Shown in pieces: positions 35,027-43,394 of a stretch of 64,000 bases of DNA (the first letter of the stretch is position 1; the number at the start of each line of letters is the position of its first letter). Source of the stretch: JBHJHP01 sp042219855 (GTDB taxonomy: Bacteria > Bacteroidota > Bacteroidia > Bacteroidales > UBA5342); NCBI RefSeq assembly GCF_042219855.1, contig NZ_JBHJHP010000001.1, positions 310,001 to 374,000 on the forward strand. The letters are read 5' to 3'. The position numbers and the translations under genes were made by a program. Below the pieces are notes generated by a model. It was not told where the DNA came from. It made no database searches and was given only the letters and a program-made list of their open reading frames with translations.

Positions 35027-36151
35027 TTAAAACAATATACCAGTATTTAAGGATACCTGTGATTCACTAAAATAATCTGTAGAACGAGTTAAATTATTAG
35101 AAAAGTTCAATCGAAATTCAACAAACCATGATGCTTTATTTCTGTAATCGCGAATAATTCCACCGCCAATATTAAACCCTTTCAAAAGACTTTGTGTCAT
35201 TTGTTCAGCAGGTATGTCAATTAAAACTGAATTTCCATTTGTGACATATTTAAAGACCACACCATTTTTTTCATTGACCACTGTTAATGATGGACCAATA
35301 ATGATAAATGGATTTATGCGTTTTGTTAAAAATGTATATTTAAAATTTAATGGAATATTCAGGTGCGATGCATTATACAGTAAATCATGTTTATAATTAT
35401 AATACTCAAACTGATAATAAATGCCTATACATTGGTAGTTAATTTCTGGTGCAAAAGAATAGTTGCTTCCTTTGATTGGAATATCAGTGAATACACCAAG
35501 AAGAGTATTCCAGTTCAATTGTTTATCTGTAATTGAAAATAAATTATTACTCTTAGGTTCATTAAGACTTGTTAAATGTATCCCCGTTTTAATTCCCCAG
35601 CGTATCCTCGTTAAATGAGATGAATTGCATTTATTCAGATTCTCAGCTAAACGCTTAATTCTGTATTTATTTGGAGTTAAATACTCTATGTCCGAATTTA
35701 CTTCGGGACAATAATTTACATAATCATAAAACACCTTTTTAATACTGTCTGTATTGTTTGAGATTATTATTAAATCTGTAGTATCATTTTTAAACAAATA
35801 ATAATGTTGATTTCTGTCAGGTGATCTCAAATAATATATGGTAAGGTAGTTTCCTGCCAATTTTTCTAAAAAGAACCTTTGTTTTTTATTGTGATAATTA
35901 ACATCAAATGCTTTATAAACTTTACCATTGTTCGTACAATATTCAATTACTTCATTTGGTGAGAATTTTTGCATCACTTTATCTTTAAGCATTACTTTGC
36001 AGCAAAGAGCATTACTTGTTTCACTTTCATCGTATACTTTTATGTTGTATTTGGTTAAAGAATCAGTTCTGTAATAACTTACCTGACCATTACAATAAAA
36101 GCTAGAACATAACCATAATGCAATAAACAGGAATTTAATATAGGCTTTCAT
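35027..36151 (-). CDS. Outer-membrane beta-barrel protein with N-terminal extension
   Basis: A 374-residue protein with a signal peptide (hydrophobic residues 6-19). Residues about 22-190 are unassigned. From about 190 onward, alternating amphipathic strands ('GIKTGIHLTSLN', 'SFAPEINYQCIGIYYQFEYY', 'FIIIGPSLTVVN', 'GFNIGGGIIRDYRNKASWFV') and the terminal 'GILF' indicate a PorT-like outer-membrane barrel. Very low GC compared with neighbours on either side. Located inside the inserted segment with the small lipoprotein. Confidence 0.72.
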   Translation of the reverse strand: MKAYIKFLFIALWLCSSFYCNGQVSYYRTDSLTKYNIKVYDESETSNALCCKVMLKDKVMQKFSPNEVIEYCTNNGKVYKAFDVNYHNKKQRFFLEKLAGNYLTIYYLRSPDRNQHYYLFKNDTTDLIIISNNTDSIKKVFYDYVNYCPEVNSDIEYLTPNKYRIKRLAENLNKCNSSHLTRIRWGIKTGIHLTSLNEPKSNNLFSITDKQLNWNTLLGVFTDIPIKGSNYSFAPEINYQCIGIYYQFEYYNYKHDLLYNASHLNIPLNFKYTFLTKRINPFIIIGPSLTVVNEKNGVVFKYVTNGNSVLIDIPAEQMTQSLLKGFNIGGGIIRDYRNKASWFVEFRLNFSNNLTRSTDYFSESQVSLNTGILF

Positions 36152-36290
36152 ATATTTTGAGTCTTATTGCGTAATTTTTAAAACAGGTATTATAATTCTT
36201 AATATGACTTAAGTGTAAAAATAGCGTTTTTGTTTATACAAACATCGAGTTACAAACATTTTTTGTTTGAAATTAGATTTATCGGTTAAA

Positions 36291-36418
36291 AATACAGAAG
36301 ACCTCATTCAACCTGAAGAAATTGCTGAACTGGTTGTGTTTTTATGTAACTATAAAGGCAAAGGAACGATTGATCGGATCGGGATACGCCGCTTTAATTC
36401 GCTGGCCTTTGATTAATT
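36291..36418 (+). pseudogene. Orphaned 3' fragment of an SDR gene (right copy of direct repeat)
   Basis: 128 bp without a start codon that encode the last 41 residues of the SDR at 33928-34641, with one conservative change (Asp to Glu) and four silent ones, then the same stop. The frame is kept and selection is still visible in the pattern of changes. I read it as the original 3' end displaced when the 34652-36151 segment inserted. Confidence 0.88.
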
Positions 36419-36500
36419 TTGACTTCCCGCAGATTTCGCCGATAAACGCAGATTTTTTCAGTCGTTGGTTTAAGCTGTATGTCATGCACAATGTTCCCGA

Positions 36501-37187
36501 TTAGTTTTTATCGCAATTGTTAAAGGTTTCAACAATTTCCGGTAAATCGGCTATAAAAAATATTTCAGCCTGAACCAGGTTAACCACGGCACCACAATCC
36601 CCGAAGTATTGATTAACAAAAACTTTAAATTTTTGGTGAATCTTTTTAGATTCAATAATTGCTGTTTGCTGCCCTCTGACACCTGATGAGCTGTTTCTAT
36701 CATATTCCCAAACCTTAAAATTATCTTCATAGGGGCTAATGACCAGTAGATCATTGTATTGTGGGAATTTCAGGTAGTATAAAAAGTGTTTATCCGAAGG
36801 AATATAATCCCGCTCATACAGATCAACCCTGCCGGATTTAATCTTTTGAATAAAAAAATCATCTCCTTGCGATGAATGTGATAAGTATAAATTATCGTCA
36901 ATTTGATATCCTTTTATCTCATTTGCCCTGTAAACAGTGACTGAATCATTGGCATCCTTCGAAATACAAAACATATAATAGTTGCTCTTTGCCCTGCCTT
37001 TGAAAGCAAGTAGTTTTGTGGCTATGGTATCGTTATTCATAAATACATATCCATCCTTAAACGTCCCTTTGGTAAGTAGTTTGTCTAAACGTTCCAGTGT
37101 TTTGCTGATATACTTCTCAGTTTCATTTTCAGACTTTAGCAGTGTAACATTCATGAACAGGATTAAAATAAACAGGCATTTGTACAT
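36501..37187 (-). CDS. Secreted protein of unknown function
   Basis: A 228-residue protein with a signal peptide (hydrophobic core about 4-15). The mature part has no motif I recognise; it is rich in Tyr, Asp and Lys and appears to be mixed alpha-beta. It is the last gene of a minus-strand set with the two lipoproteins upstream (20 bp from the one at 37208), so it is probably periplasmic and may act with them. The Bacteroidota dispersed repeat 'GCAGATTTCGCCGATAAACG' lies just past its stop. Confidence 0.6.
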   Translation of the reverse strand: MYKCLFILILFMNVTLLKSENETEKYISKTLERLDKLLTKGTFKDGYVFMNNDTIATKLLAFKGRAKSNYYMFCISKDANDSVTVYRANEIKGYQIDDNLYLSHSSQGDDFFIQKIKSGRVDLYERDYIPSDKHFLYYLKFPQYNDLLVISPYEDNFKVWEYDRNSSSGVRGQQTAIIESKKIHQKFKVFVNQYFGDCGAVVNLVQAEIFFIADLPEIVETFNNCDKN

Positions 37188-37207
37188 GGGTATACTTGAG
37201 ATTTAGG

Positions 37208-37504
37208 TTAAAAATCTTTTCCAAAAAACTTTGAAATATCAAAATAGTATTTTACGGTTTCACCGGTTTGGGTTTTAAATTCAAGGATGTCGTAAGGTTT
37301 TTTACGTTCATATACCAGTGATTGTCCAACAAACTGGCAATCTTCACAGTTTTCCCTGGCATACTGGTATTCTTCAGGAACACTGTTCACTATGATGGCT
37401 CTTTCGAAGGAACTGCCATCCCGTTCTGATGCAGGTAAGCCACTGGTGGTTTTGCAGGCAGATACTGCAAGAATAAATAGTATCACCGCTGTTATTTTTT
37501 TCAT
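37208..37504 (-). CDS. Small lipoprotein, unknown function
   Basis: A 98-residue protein with lipobox VSAC (Cys17) after a short hydrophobic signal. It has a Cys pair in 'ENCEDCQF' that could form a disulfide or bind metal in the periplasm. It sits 12 bp after the SIMPL-domain gene and 20 bp before the next one, so it is a member of the same operon. No family is recognised. Confidence 0.65.
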   Translation of the reverse strand: MKKITAVILFILAVSACKTTSGLPASERDGSSFERAIIVNSVPEEYQYARENCEDCQFVGQSLVYERKKPYDILEFKTQTGETVKYYFDISKFFGKDF

Positions 37505-37516
37505 GATTCAACAGGT

Positions 37517-38215
37517 TTAGTAAATAACATATTCTACAAATAATGTTTGTTCAACTGCCATATTTCCGGTGCTGACCGGCATTTTTGATTTTGAGATACC
37601 AGTATTATTTTCTTCGCGCGCAAACATAAGTTCATTTGCCGGACCGGATGTCGATAATTGTTCATTACTGATCCGGCCTATGGTTTTGTTGGTTTCAGGC
37701 AATTTTGTCAATAATTTATCTGCCAGTATACTGGCATTTTCAAGTGCATTCAGGTAAGCTTCGTTGCTCAGGCTGTCGATTTTACTGTGCTGGTAAGTTA
37801 AATTCCCAATGGAGAGGTCCTCCATAACCAGAAAGCGGGTATAAAAGTCGCCCAGGATATCCAGATTCCGGATCACCACATGAACCTGTGATGAAGCATT
37901 ATATCCGGTGAATACATTTGAGTTATTTCGCCACTCGTATGCTTTATTTAAGCGTAAACTGGTTGTGAGTATATCTTTTTCTTCAATGCCCAGTTTTTTG
38001 AGTATGTCGTTTACCGTACTGGCTTTATTTATCAATTTTGATTTGGCTTTTTCCAGGTTTTTATCCACGCAGCTCAGATTAAGATCAATGGATGCCTGGT
38101 CCGGTTCAGCCAACACATAACCTGAGGCTTTTAAAACTATGGTTTTATTTGATATATTCTGCTGACAACCAATAAGAAATGTTGAAAGTATGGCAATAAT
38201 AACTATTTTTTTCAT
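37517..38215 (-). CDS. SIMPL-domain (DUF541) lipoprotein
   Basis: A 232-residue protein with lipobox LIGC (Cys17). 'VLKASGYVLAEPDQASIDLN' followed by 'VNDILKKLGIEEKDILTTSL' and 'NASSQVHVVIRNLDILGDF' are the signatures of the SIMPL/DUF541 family, whose members are periplasmic or outer-membrane-associated and of mostly unknown role, some linked to stress. First gene of a three-gene minus-strand set, diverging from the eCIS locus. Confidence 0.82.
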   Translation of the reverse strand: MKKIVIIAILSTFLIGCQQNISNKTIVLKASGYVLAEPDQASIDLNLSCVDKNLEKAKSKLINKASTVNDILKKLGIEEKDILTTSLRLNKAYEWRNNSNVFTGYNASSQVHVVIRNLDILGDFYTRFLVMEDLSIGNLTYQHSKIDSLSNEAYLNALENASILADKLLTKLPETNKTIGRISNEQLSTSGPANELMFAREENNTGISKSKMPVSTGNMAVEQTLFVEYVIY

Positions 38216-38802
38216 TACCGGAAGGATATTAAGTTTATCAGGCTAAGTTATGAAAATAAAATTTAACGGAGAACAGTGTACGACTGATTATATTCTTTTG
38301 TAGGGTTTTGTCTATTTCTTTTTCCGGTTCTTATGCCGTTAATTAAATTTAAAATTGACTTTCTGTTTTTTAAATTATATATTTGATGAGATTAATTAAA
38401 AATAAGAAACTTTACCCTTCTTAGTTAACAGACATAAAAGAGCAATTTACCCATTTGTTCAACTGTTTATCCCATCAGATCTGCAATCATGCATCCGTTT
38501 TGTGTATTGAAGTTTAAAGATGTTTTATACACCTTTTGTATTAATACACGCTTTTCATAACCATTGTCCTTTACAACCTTGTTGTAAGTGACCGGGCGAA
38601 GCTGTTGCAGGTGCTATGAAATTGAGAAAACAAGTAACCTTTAACCACATCAGATGTTTGTAAAATTTAATGAACCCTACTGGTTCGCTATTTCCAGGTC
38701 TTCATCCGGCTACATTCTTAAATTATACCGACTGAATTATGATATATATGTGATCCGGATTGAAACAGTTGTGTGTATAAATGAGATTGTTACAGTCCGC
38801 TC
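38216..38802. other. 587-bp non-coding region upstream of the eCIS locus
   Basis: Contains a consensus rightward promoter (38355-38385) and therefore a leader of about 410 nt before the first eCIS gene. The leader has a 12-bp palindrome TGTATTAATACA (38537-38548) and a hairpin TTACAAC-CTT-GTTGTAA (38571-38587). One 23-codon reading frame (from 38489) is too short and unsupported to call. No RNA family is recognised. Confidence 0.6.
38355..38385 (+). promoter_or_regulatory. Promoter upstream of the eCIS locus
   Basis: TTG at 38355-38357, a 20-nt spacer and TATATTTG at 38378-38385, an exact match to the Bacteroidota consensus. Transcription would start near 38392. Confidence 0.65.
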
Positions 38803-39396
38803 ATGATTTATGAAACGTTACAAATACTGAAAGAAGAGCTGGAAGCTTATTTCATGGAAGCTGGCCTGGGAAAAGTGGTGGTGTTGGACAATATTGCAAT
38901 GTGGGACTATGAAAGTGAAGATGATACCCGGTTCAAAGACAGGGTAGTGATAACACTGCTTAAAATGGAGGAGGAGACCACTTTGAAGAATATTCCTACG
39001 ACCAGGGTGGTCAATGAACAGACTGAGACAAGGAATGCCCCGGTTCATTTGAATGTGTTTGTGCTCATCAGTGCCAATTTCGGAAAGTATGATACGGCTT
39101 TAATTCATCTGTCACAGGTCATTGAATTTTTCCAGGGTAAAAAGATTTTTACTACTGCCAATACGGTCTATGACCGGAATAATGTGGCATTTCAGGATAT
39201 CAGTTTTTTCAGGTTTAATGTGGAACTCGTCACACCGGATTTTGAAGCCCTGAATTACGTATGGGGAACATTGGGTGGAAGACAGCTTCCATCGGTAATC
39301 TACAAGATTCAACTGATTGAAATAGAGCGGCGCAGGAAACTGAAAGCCGGCAGACCTGTCATTCGCATATCCGGTGAATTCAAAGATAAAACATAA
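38803..39396 (+). CDS. eCIS cap/terminator protein, DUF4255 (Afp16-like)
   Basis: A 197-residue protein with the DUF4255 layout: an N-terminal helix, then 'RVVITLLKMEEETTLKN', 'PVHLNVFVLISANFGKYDTA' and 'LSQVIEFFQGKKIFT'. In Afp and PVC particles the equivalent protein caps the tube and sheath and ends their growth. First gene of the locus; its stop shares a base with the next start (TAATG). Confidence 0.87.
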   Translation: MIYETLQILKEELEAYFMEAGLGKVVVLDNIAMWDYESEDDTRFKDRVVITLLKMEEETTLKNIPTTRVVNEQTETRNAPVHLNVFVLISANFGKYDTALIHLSQVIEFFQGKKIFTTANTVYDRNNVAFQDISFFRFNVELVTPDFEALNYVWGTLGGRQLPSVIYKIQLIEIERRRKLKAGRPVIRISGEFKDKT

Positions 39397-40262
39397 TGGG
39401 GTTCAATATTGACTATCGTATTCTATTTAAAATCAATGTTTTTCATCATTACTATTTAGATAAAGGTGGAATTGATTTTGATACCATGTCCGATATCGAC
39501 AAGGAGAAACAGCTGCAACAATATGCAACGGATGTTTTTTTAAGCATCAGGCCGGATGCTAAAACAAGAGGGTTGTTATCGGGTCACCGGCTTTTGTTTA
39601 AAAATACTCGGACAGGTTTTATGGTATTAACATCAATGGATGGGAGCAAACCCGGATTGCCATTGGAAGATAATCTTGAATTTACGTTTCTGATTCACTT
39701 GAAGGATCCTGATTTTTTTTCATATACCAAACTTGAAATTGAAAATTCCGGTAATCTGTATTATTTCTCTAATACGCGTTTAAATAGTGAGCCGGCTTCA
39801 TTTCCACTCATAAAATTGTCAGGGAATACTGACAGAATTGATTCTGGTTTTGTGATACAGGATGCAACAACAATGTCCGAAAGAAATAATCTTTATGACT
39901 CAGAGATACTTGGCTTATTTGGGATTATACGAATTGGCATCAAAGGAGAAAATAATACCCTGAACCTTTTAAGTAACACAGGTGAATTACCGGCAACACC
40001 GGTATCTTTTGTTCTTAATTTTGAAAACCGGCATACCTTTTGGCGGTACCGTTTTGATAAAGATCAACCGGTTAATCCTTCAGATGATGTAGAACCCGAA
40101 AACGGTAATCCCAAAATATTAGTCACCAAAACAACACACCCCTTAACGCTTAACGGATTTGTGAACATTCTAAAAAGCGGCAGACAACTTCCAAACCCTG
40201 ATTTGTTCACTTTCGTTCCTGATATTCCTAACGATAAGTATTATTCAGAAATATACATGTAA
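39396..40262 (+). CDS. eCIS-associated protein of unknown function
   Basis: A 288-residue protein without signal peptide or membrane helix. Its N-terminus is aromatic ('DYRILFKINVFHHYYLDKGG') and the rest appears beta-rich. It is coupled to the DUF4255 gene and lies just before the sheath, a position where Bacteroidota eCIS loci carry a protein like this. I infer a structural or assembly role but see no diagnostic motif. Confidence 0.65.
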   Translation: MGFNIDYRILFKINVFHHYYLDKGGIDFDTMSDIDKEKQLQQYATDVFLSIRPDAKTRGLLSGHRLLFKNTRTGFMVLTSMDGSKPGLPLEDNLEFTFLIHLKDPDFFSYTKLEIENSGNLYYFSNTRLNSEPASFPLIKLSGNTDRIDSGFVIQDATTMSERNNLYDSEILGLFGIIRIGIKGENNTLNLLSNTGELPATPVSFVLNFENRHTFWRYRFDKDQPVNPSDDVEPENGNPKILVTKTTHPLTLNGFVNILKSGRQLPNPDLFTFVPDIPNDKYYSEIYM

Positions 40263-40280
40263 AACTAAAAATCAGATATT

Positions 40281-42326
40281 ATGGCAACATCCTACAAAAC
40301 ACCGGGTGTGTATATCGAAGAGATATCCAAGTTTCCTCCTTCGGTAGCGCAAGTTGAAACCGCAATACCAGCTTTTATAGGCTATACAGTCAAAGCAACA
40401 AAACTGGTTAACGGAGATTTGAACCTGAAACCAACCCGTATTTCATCTCTTGTGGAATACCTGAATTATTTTGGTTCAGCAAAACCAGAAACAACGATTG
40501 GAATAACTGTTACAGATACTTTCACCGATGGAGCCAATGAACGAGAGATTATTGTTTCTCCACCTTCATCTAAGTCTCCGTTTCTTATGTTCTACGCGAT
40601 GCAGATGTATTTTGCAAATGGTGGTGGTCCATGTTATATTGTATCTGTAAAAAGTTATGCAGATGCCATAAGTGACAATTCAGCCAGTCCGGTACAGCTG
40701 TCCGATTTGCAGGCTGGTCTGGCTAAAGTTGAACTGGAAGATGAACCGACTCTGATTGTTTTTCCTGATGCAACATCATTGGGGGAAGCTGATTTTTATG
40801 CTGTGAATAACGATGCACTTTTACAGTGCAATAAACTACAGGATCGCTTTGCCATCATTGATACATACAGCGATGATGAAAACGCTGTGCCTGCACCTGT
40901 TGCCGGAATACGTGAGGGGATCAATCTCGAAAAGGATTACCTCAAATACGGAGCAGTATATTATCCGTTTCTTGAAACGATCCTGAACTTTGAATATGAT
41001 GCTGCCAAGCTCATGATAACCCATACCGCAACAATTCCAACGGCTGTTTCAGGTGCAGTTGTTTTGCTTGATGAATACAAGGAAGCATTTGTAAATATCA
41101 GCAACGATCTGCGGGATACCGGTGATGCTGCCAAAGGATATATTGGTGAAGCAAAAGCCAAAATATCTGCTGATTTCGCTGACTTTCCGGGCACATCTTT
41201 AACCGATCTGAAATCAGGTGCAACGGAGCTGGCAGAACAGGTGAAGAAGGTAATCAAAGCTCTAAAAGAGACAGATGCTAACCGAAAACTGGTCAATAAC
41301 ACCGGAATGGCTGTGATGGCATCTGTGGATGAAAATCTGGGGGATCACGATGCTGATCCTGGAACACCGGATACAAATCCAACAGCGGAAGCTATTAACA
41401 CACAACTTACAGCCCTCAATAATATCTTTGAAGGAACTGATAAGATTGAAAAGGTTATTGAAAACCTGAATCTGGCCGTTGAAAATCTGACCTCTGCCAA
41501 TTCAAAAACCAAGATTGAGAATAACGTAACAACGATATCCGACGAACTCAATAAAATATACGAGGCGCCGACAGATGTGCTGACCGATGCAGCCGGCATC
41601 TTGGATAATATAAAGTCAGCTGTTCAGGCTTCTGATTCCATAGATACCAATAATGGAGAACTTAACGGCAGGTCTCTGGCAGGAATTGAGAAGCTTGATA
41701 ATGAAGCCTATAGTATCATTAAAACAAAGATTGCCGATCTCCCGATGACATTACCGCCCTCAGCAGCCATGGCAGGAGTGTATGCACGTGTGGATGAGGA
41801 CAGAGGAGTGTGGAAAGCACCGGCAAATGTTGGTCTTAACTATGTGATGAGGCCATCTGTTAAAATCACATCAGAGGACCAGGAAAGCCTGAATGTGGAT
41901 ACGGTGGCCGGTAAATCTGTAAATGCGATCCGTGCATTCACCGGAAAAGGGACATTGGTATGGGGGGCCCGGACTTTGGCCGGCAACGATAATGAATGGC
42001 GATACATCTCTGTCCGTAGATTTTTTAATATGGTGGAAGAGTCCGTAAAAAAGGCAAGTGCACAGTTTGTCTTTGAACCCAATGATGCCAACACATGGGT
42101 GAAGGTTCGTGCCATGATCGAGAATTTTCTGATACTTCAGTGGCGTGCAGGTGCACTGACAGGAGCAAAACAGGAACAGGCATTTTACGTCAGGGTAGGA
42201 TTGGGACAGACCATGACAGCCGATGATATTTTACGTGGATACATGAATGTGGAAATCGGGATGGCCGTTGTCCGGCCAGCTGAGTTCATTGTCCTTAAAT
42301 TCTCTCATAAAATGCAGGAAGCTTAA
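40281..42326 (+). CDS. eCIS contractile sheath protein with large insertion
   Basis: A 681-residue sheath protein. Residues 1-235 carry the start typical of tail sheaths ('YKTPGVYIEEI', 'AIPAFIGYT', 'PFLMFYAMQMYFANGGGPCY'). Residues about 490-681 carry the conserved C-terminal domain ('PPSAAMAGVYARVDEDRGVW', 'AIRAFTGKGTLVWGARTL', 'WRYISVRRFFNMVEESVKKA'). Between them, about 245-485, is an Ala/Asn/Asp/Lys-rich helical insertion with coiled-coil texture. Related sheaths are commonly 350-500 residues. It is the only sheath gene here, whereas Afp has three. It assembles around the tube and contracts to drive it. Confidence 0.95.
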   Translation: MATSYKTPGVYIEEISKFPPSVAQVETAIPAFIGYTVKATKLVNGDLNLKPTRISSLVEYLNYFGSAKPETTIGITVTDTFTDGANEREIIVSPPSSKSPFLMFYAMQMYFANGGGPCYIVSVKSYADAISDNSASPVQLSDLQAGLAKVELEDEPTLIVFPDATSLGEADFYAVNNDALLQCNKLQDRFAIIDTYSDDENAVPAPVAGIREGINLEKDYLKYGAVYYPFLETILNFEYDAAKLMITHTATIPTAVSGAVVLLDEYKEAFVNISNDLRDTGDAAKGYIGEAKAKISADFADFPGTSLTDLKSGATELAEQVKKVIKALKETDANRKLVNNTGMAVMASVDENLGDHDADPGTPDTNPTAEAINTQLTALNNIFEGTDKIEKVIENLNLAVENLTSANSKTKIENNVTTISDELNKIYEAPTDVLTDAAGILDNIKSAVQASDSIDTNNGELNGRSLAGIEKLDNEAYSIIKTKIADLPMTLPPSAAMAGVYARVDEDRGVWKAPANVGLNYVMRPSVKITSEDQESLNVDTVAGKSVNAIRAFTGKGTLVWGARTLAGNDNEWRYISVRRFFNMVEESVKKASAQFVFEPNDANTWVKVRAMIENFLILQWRAGALTGAKQEQAFYVRVGLGQTMTADDILRGYMNVEIGMAVVRPAEFIVLKFSHKMQEA

Positions 42327-42350
42327 ACATAACACTTAAATTATAATATT

Positions 42351-42785
42351 ATGCCTACAGATTATCCATTAGTTAAGTTTCATTTCCAGGTGGATTGGGG
42401 GGGAACTAAAATAGGGTTTACAGAAGTTTCAGGACTCGACGTGGAAACAGAGGTTGTGGAGTACCGTGCAGGAGCAAATCCGGAGTATTCAAAACTGAAA
42501 ATGCCTGGAATGCAAAAATTCAGCAATATAACGTTGAAACGTGGCACTTTTGCCGGAGATAATGAATATTTTACATGGTGGAATACGGTTAAACTCAATA
42601 CCATAGAACGCAGAAATATCACGATAAGTCTCCTCAATGAAGAACATGAACCTGTGGTGACATGGAAGGTAAAGAATGCGTGGCCAAGCAAAATTCAATC
42701 CACAGATCTTAAGGCAGATGGAAACGAAGTGGCCATTGAGTCCATGGAAATTGTTCATGAGGGTTTAACCATTCAAAATGAATAA
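42351..42785 (+). CDS. eCIS inner tube protein 1
   Basis: A 144-residue tube protein of the gp19/Hcp-like fold: 'LVKFHFQVDWGGTKIGFTEV', 'SGLDVETEVVEYRAG', 'NITLKRGTFAGDNEYFTWW', 'NITISLLNEEHEPVVTWK'. It forms hexameric rings stacked into the tube within the sheath. It follows the sheath by 24 bp and is paralogous to the next gene. Confidence 0.95.
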   Translation: MPTDYPLVKFHFQVDWGGTKIGFTEVSGLDVETEVVEYRAGANPEYSKLKMPGMQKFSNITLKRGTFAGDNEYFTWWNTVKLNTIERRNITISLLNEEHEPVVTWKVKNAWPSKIQSTDLKADGNEVAIESMEIVHEGLTIQNE

Positions 42786-42787
42786 AC

Positions 42788-43219
42788 ATGGCGGATTACT
42801 ATCCACCTCTTGCTTTTCATTTTAAGGTTACATTCAATAATGTTGAAGGTGAAACAGCTTTTCAGTCTGTGGACGGACTCACTGTTGAACTGGAGACTGA
42901 GCAGGTTGCAGAAGGAGGAGAAAACAGGTTCAAACATGTACTTCCGGTACGGTCCAAATATCCTCATCTTGTGCTTAAACGTGGCCTGATCACCAATTCC
43001 GATTTGATTAAATGGTGCAGAGAGGCGCTTGAAGATATGGTGATTGAACCGACGGATATTACCATCAGTCTGCTGAATGAAAAGCATGAACCACTGATGA
43101 CCTGGAATGTGGCACATGCCTACCCTGTAAAGTGGTCAGTGAGCAACTTTAATGCAGAGGAAAGCAAACTTGTGATCGAGACCATCGAACTGACGTATAA
43201 CTATTTTAAACTGCAGTAG
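42788..43219 (+). CDS. eCIS inner tube protein 2 (tube initiator)
   Basis: A 143-residue paralogue of the preceding tube protein ('PLAFHFKVTFNNVEGETAFQ', 'SVDGLTVELETEQVAEGG', 'LVLKRGL', 'ISLLNEKHEPLMTWNVAHAY'). Its position before the LysM gene matches Afp5/Pvc5, which forms the first tube ring on the baseplate. It lies 2 bp after tube protein 1. Confidence 0.92.
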   Translation: MADYYPPLAFHFKVTFNNVEGETAFQSVDGLTVELETEQVAEGGENRFKHVLPVRSKYPHLVLKRGLITNSDLIKWCREALEDMVIEPTDITISLLNEKHEPLMTWNVAHAYPVKWSVSNFNAEESKLVIETIELTYNYFKLQ

Positions 43220-43220
43220 A

Positions 43221-43379
43221 ATGCCCATTGAAATTAAAGAGCTGCACATCAGGATCAACGTGGATGATAGCCCGGGAAAATCGGATCAGAAACCGGTTAC
43301 TCAAAAGGATATTGACCGGATCATAGCGGCATGTATTGAACAGGTGATGGATATTCTTGCAAAAAACAAAGAGCGTTAA
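43221..43379 (+). CDS. DUF5908 small eCIS protein
   Basis: A 52-residue protein that starts at the ATG just after the tube stop: MPIEIKELHIRINVDD, then a short basic linker and a C-terminal helix ending AKNKER. This start and layout match DUF5908, a small family found in Bacteroidota eCIS loci at this same place, between the tube and the LysM gene. Its role is unknown; a short adaptor at the tube-baseplate junction is plausible. Confidence 0.85.
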   Translation: MPIEIKELHIRINVDDSPGKSDQKPVTQKDIDRIIAACIEQVMDILAKNKER

Positions 43380-43380
43380 A

Positions 43381-43390
43381 AAGGAGGTGA
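43381..43390 (+). promoter_or_regulatory. Unusually strong Shine-Dalgarno sequence
   Basis: AAGGAGGTGA, the full anti-16S complement, lies 4 nt before the TTG at 43395. Bacteroidota genes rarely carry such sites. Its presence fixes this TTG as the start of the next gene and suggests the SD compensates for a weak start codon. Confidence 0.8.
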
Positions 43391-43394
43391 GCAT

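Noticed and set aside
36322..36504. 60-codon plus-strand frame past the SDR fragment
   Set aside because: It reads the orphaned SDR 3' end in the wrong frame; the in-frame reading shows the fragment clearly.
38489..38560. 23-codon leader peptide upstream of the eCIS locus
   Set aside because: No ribosome site, no repeated codons of an attenuator type, and its length is expected by chance.
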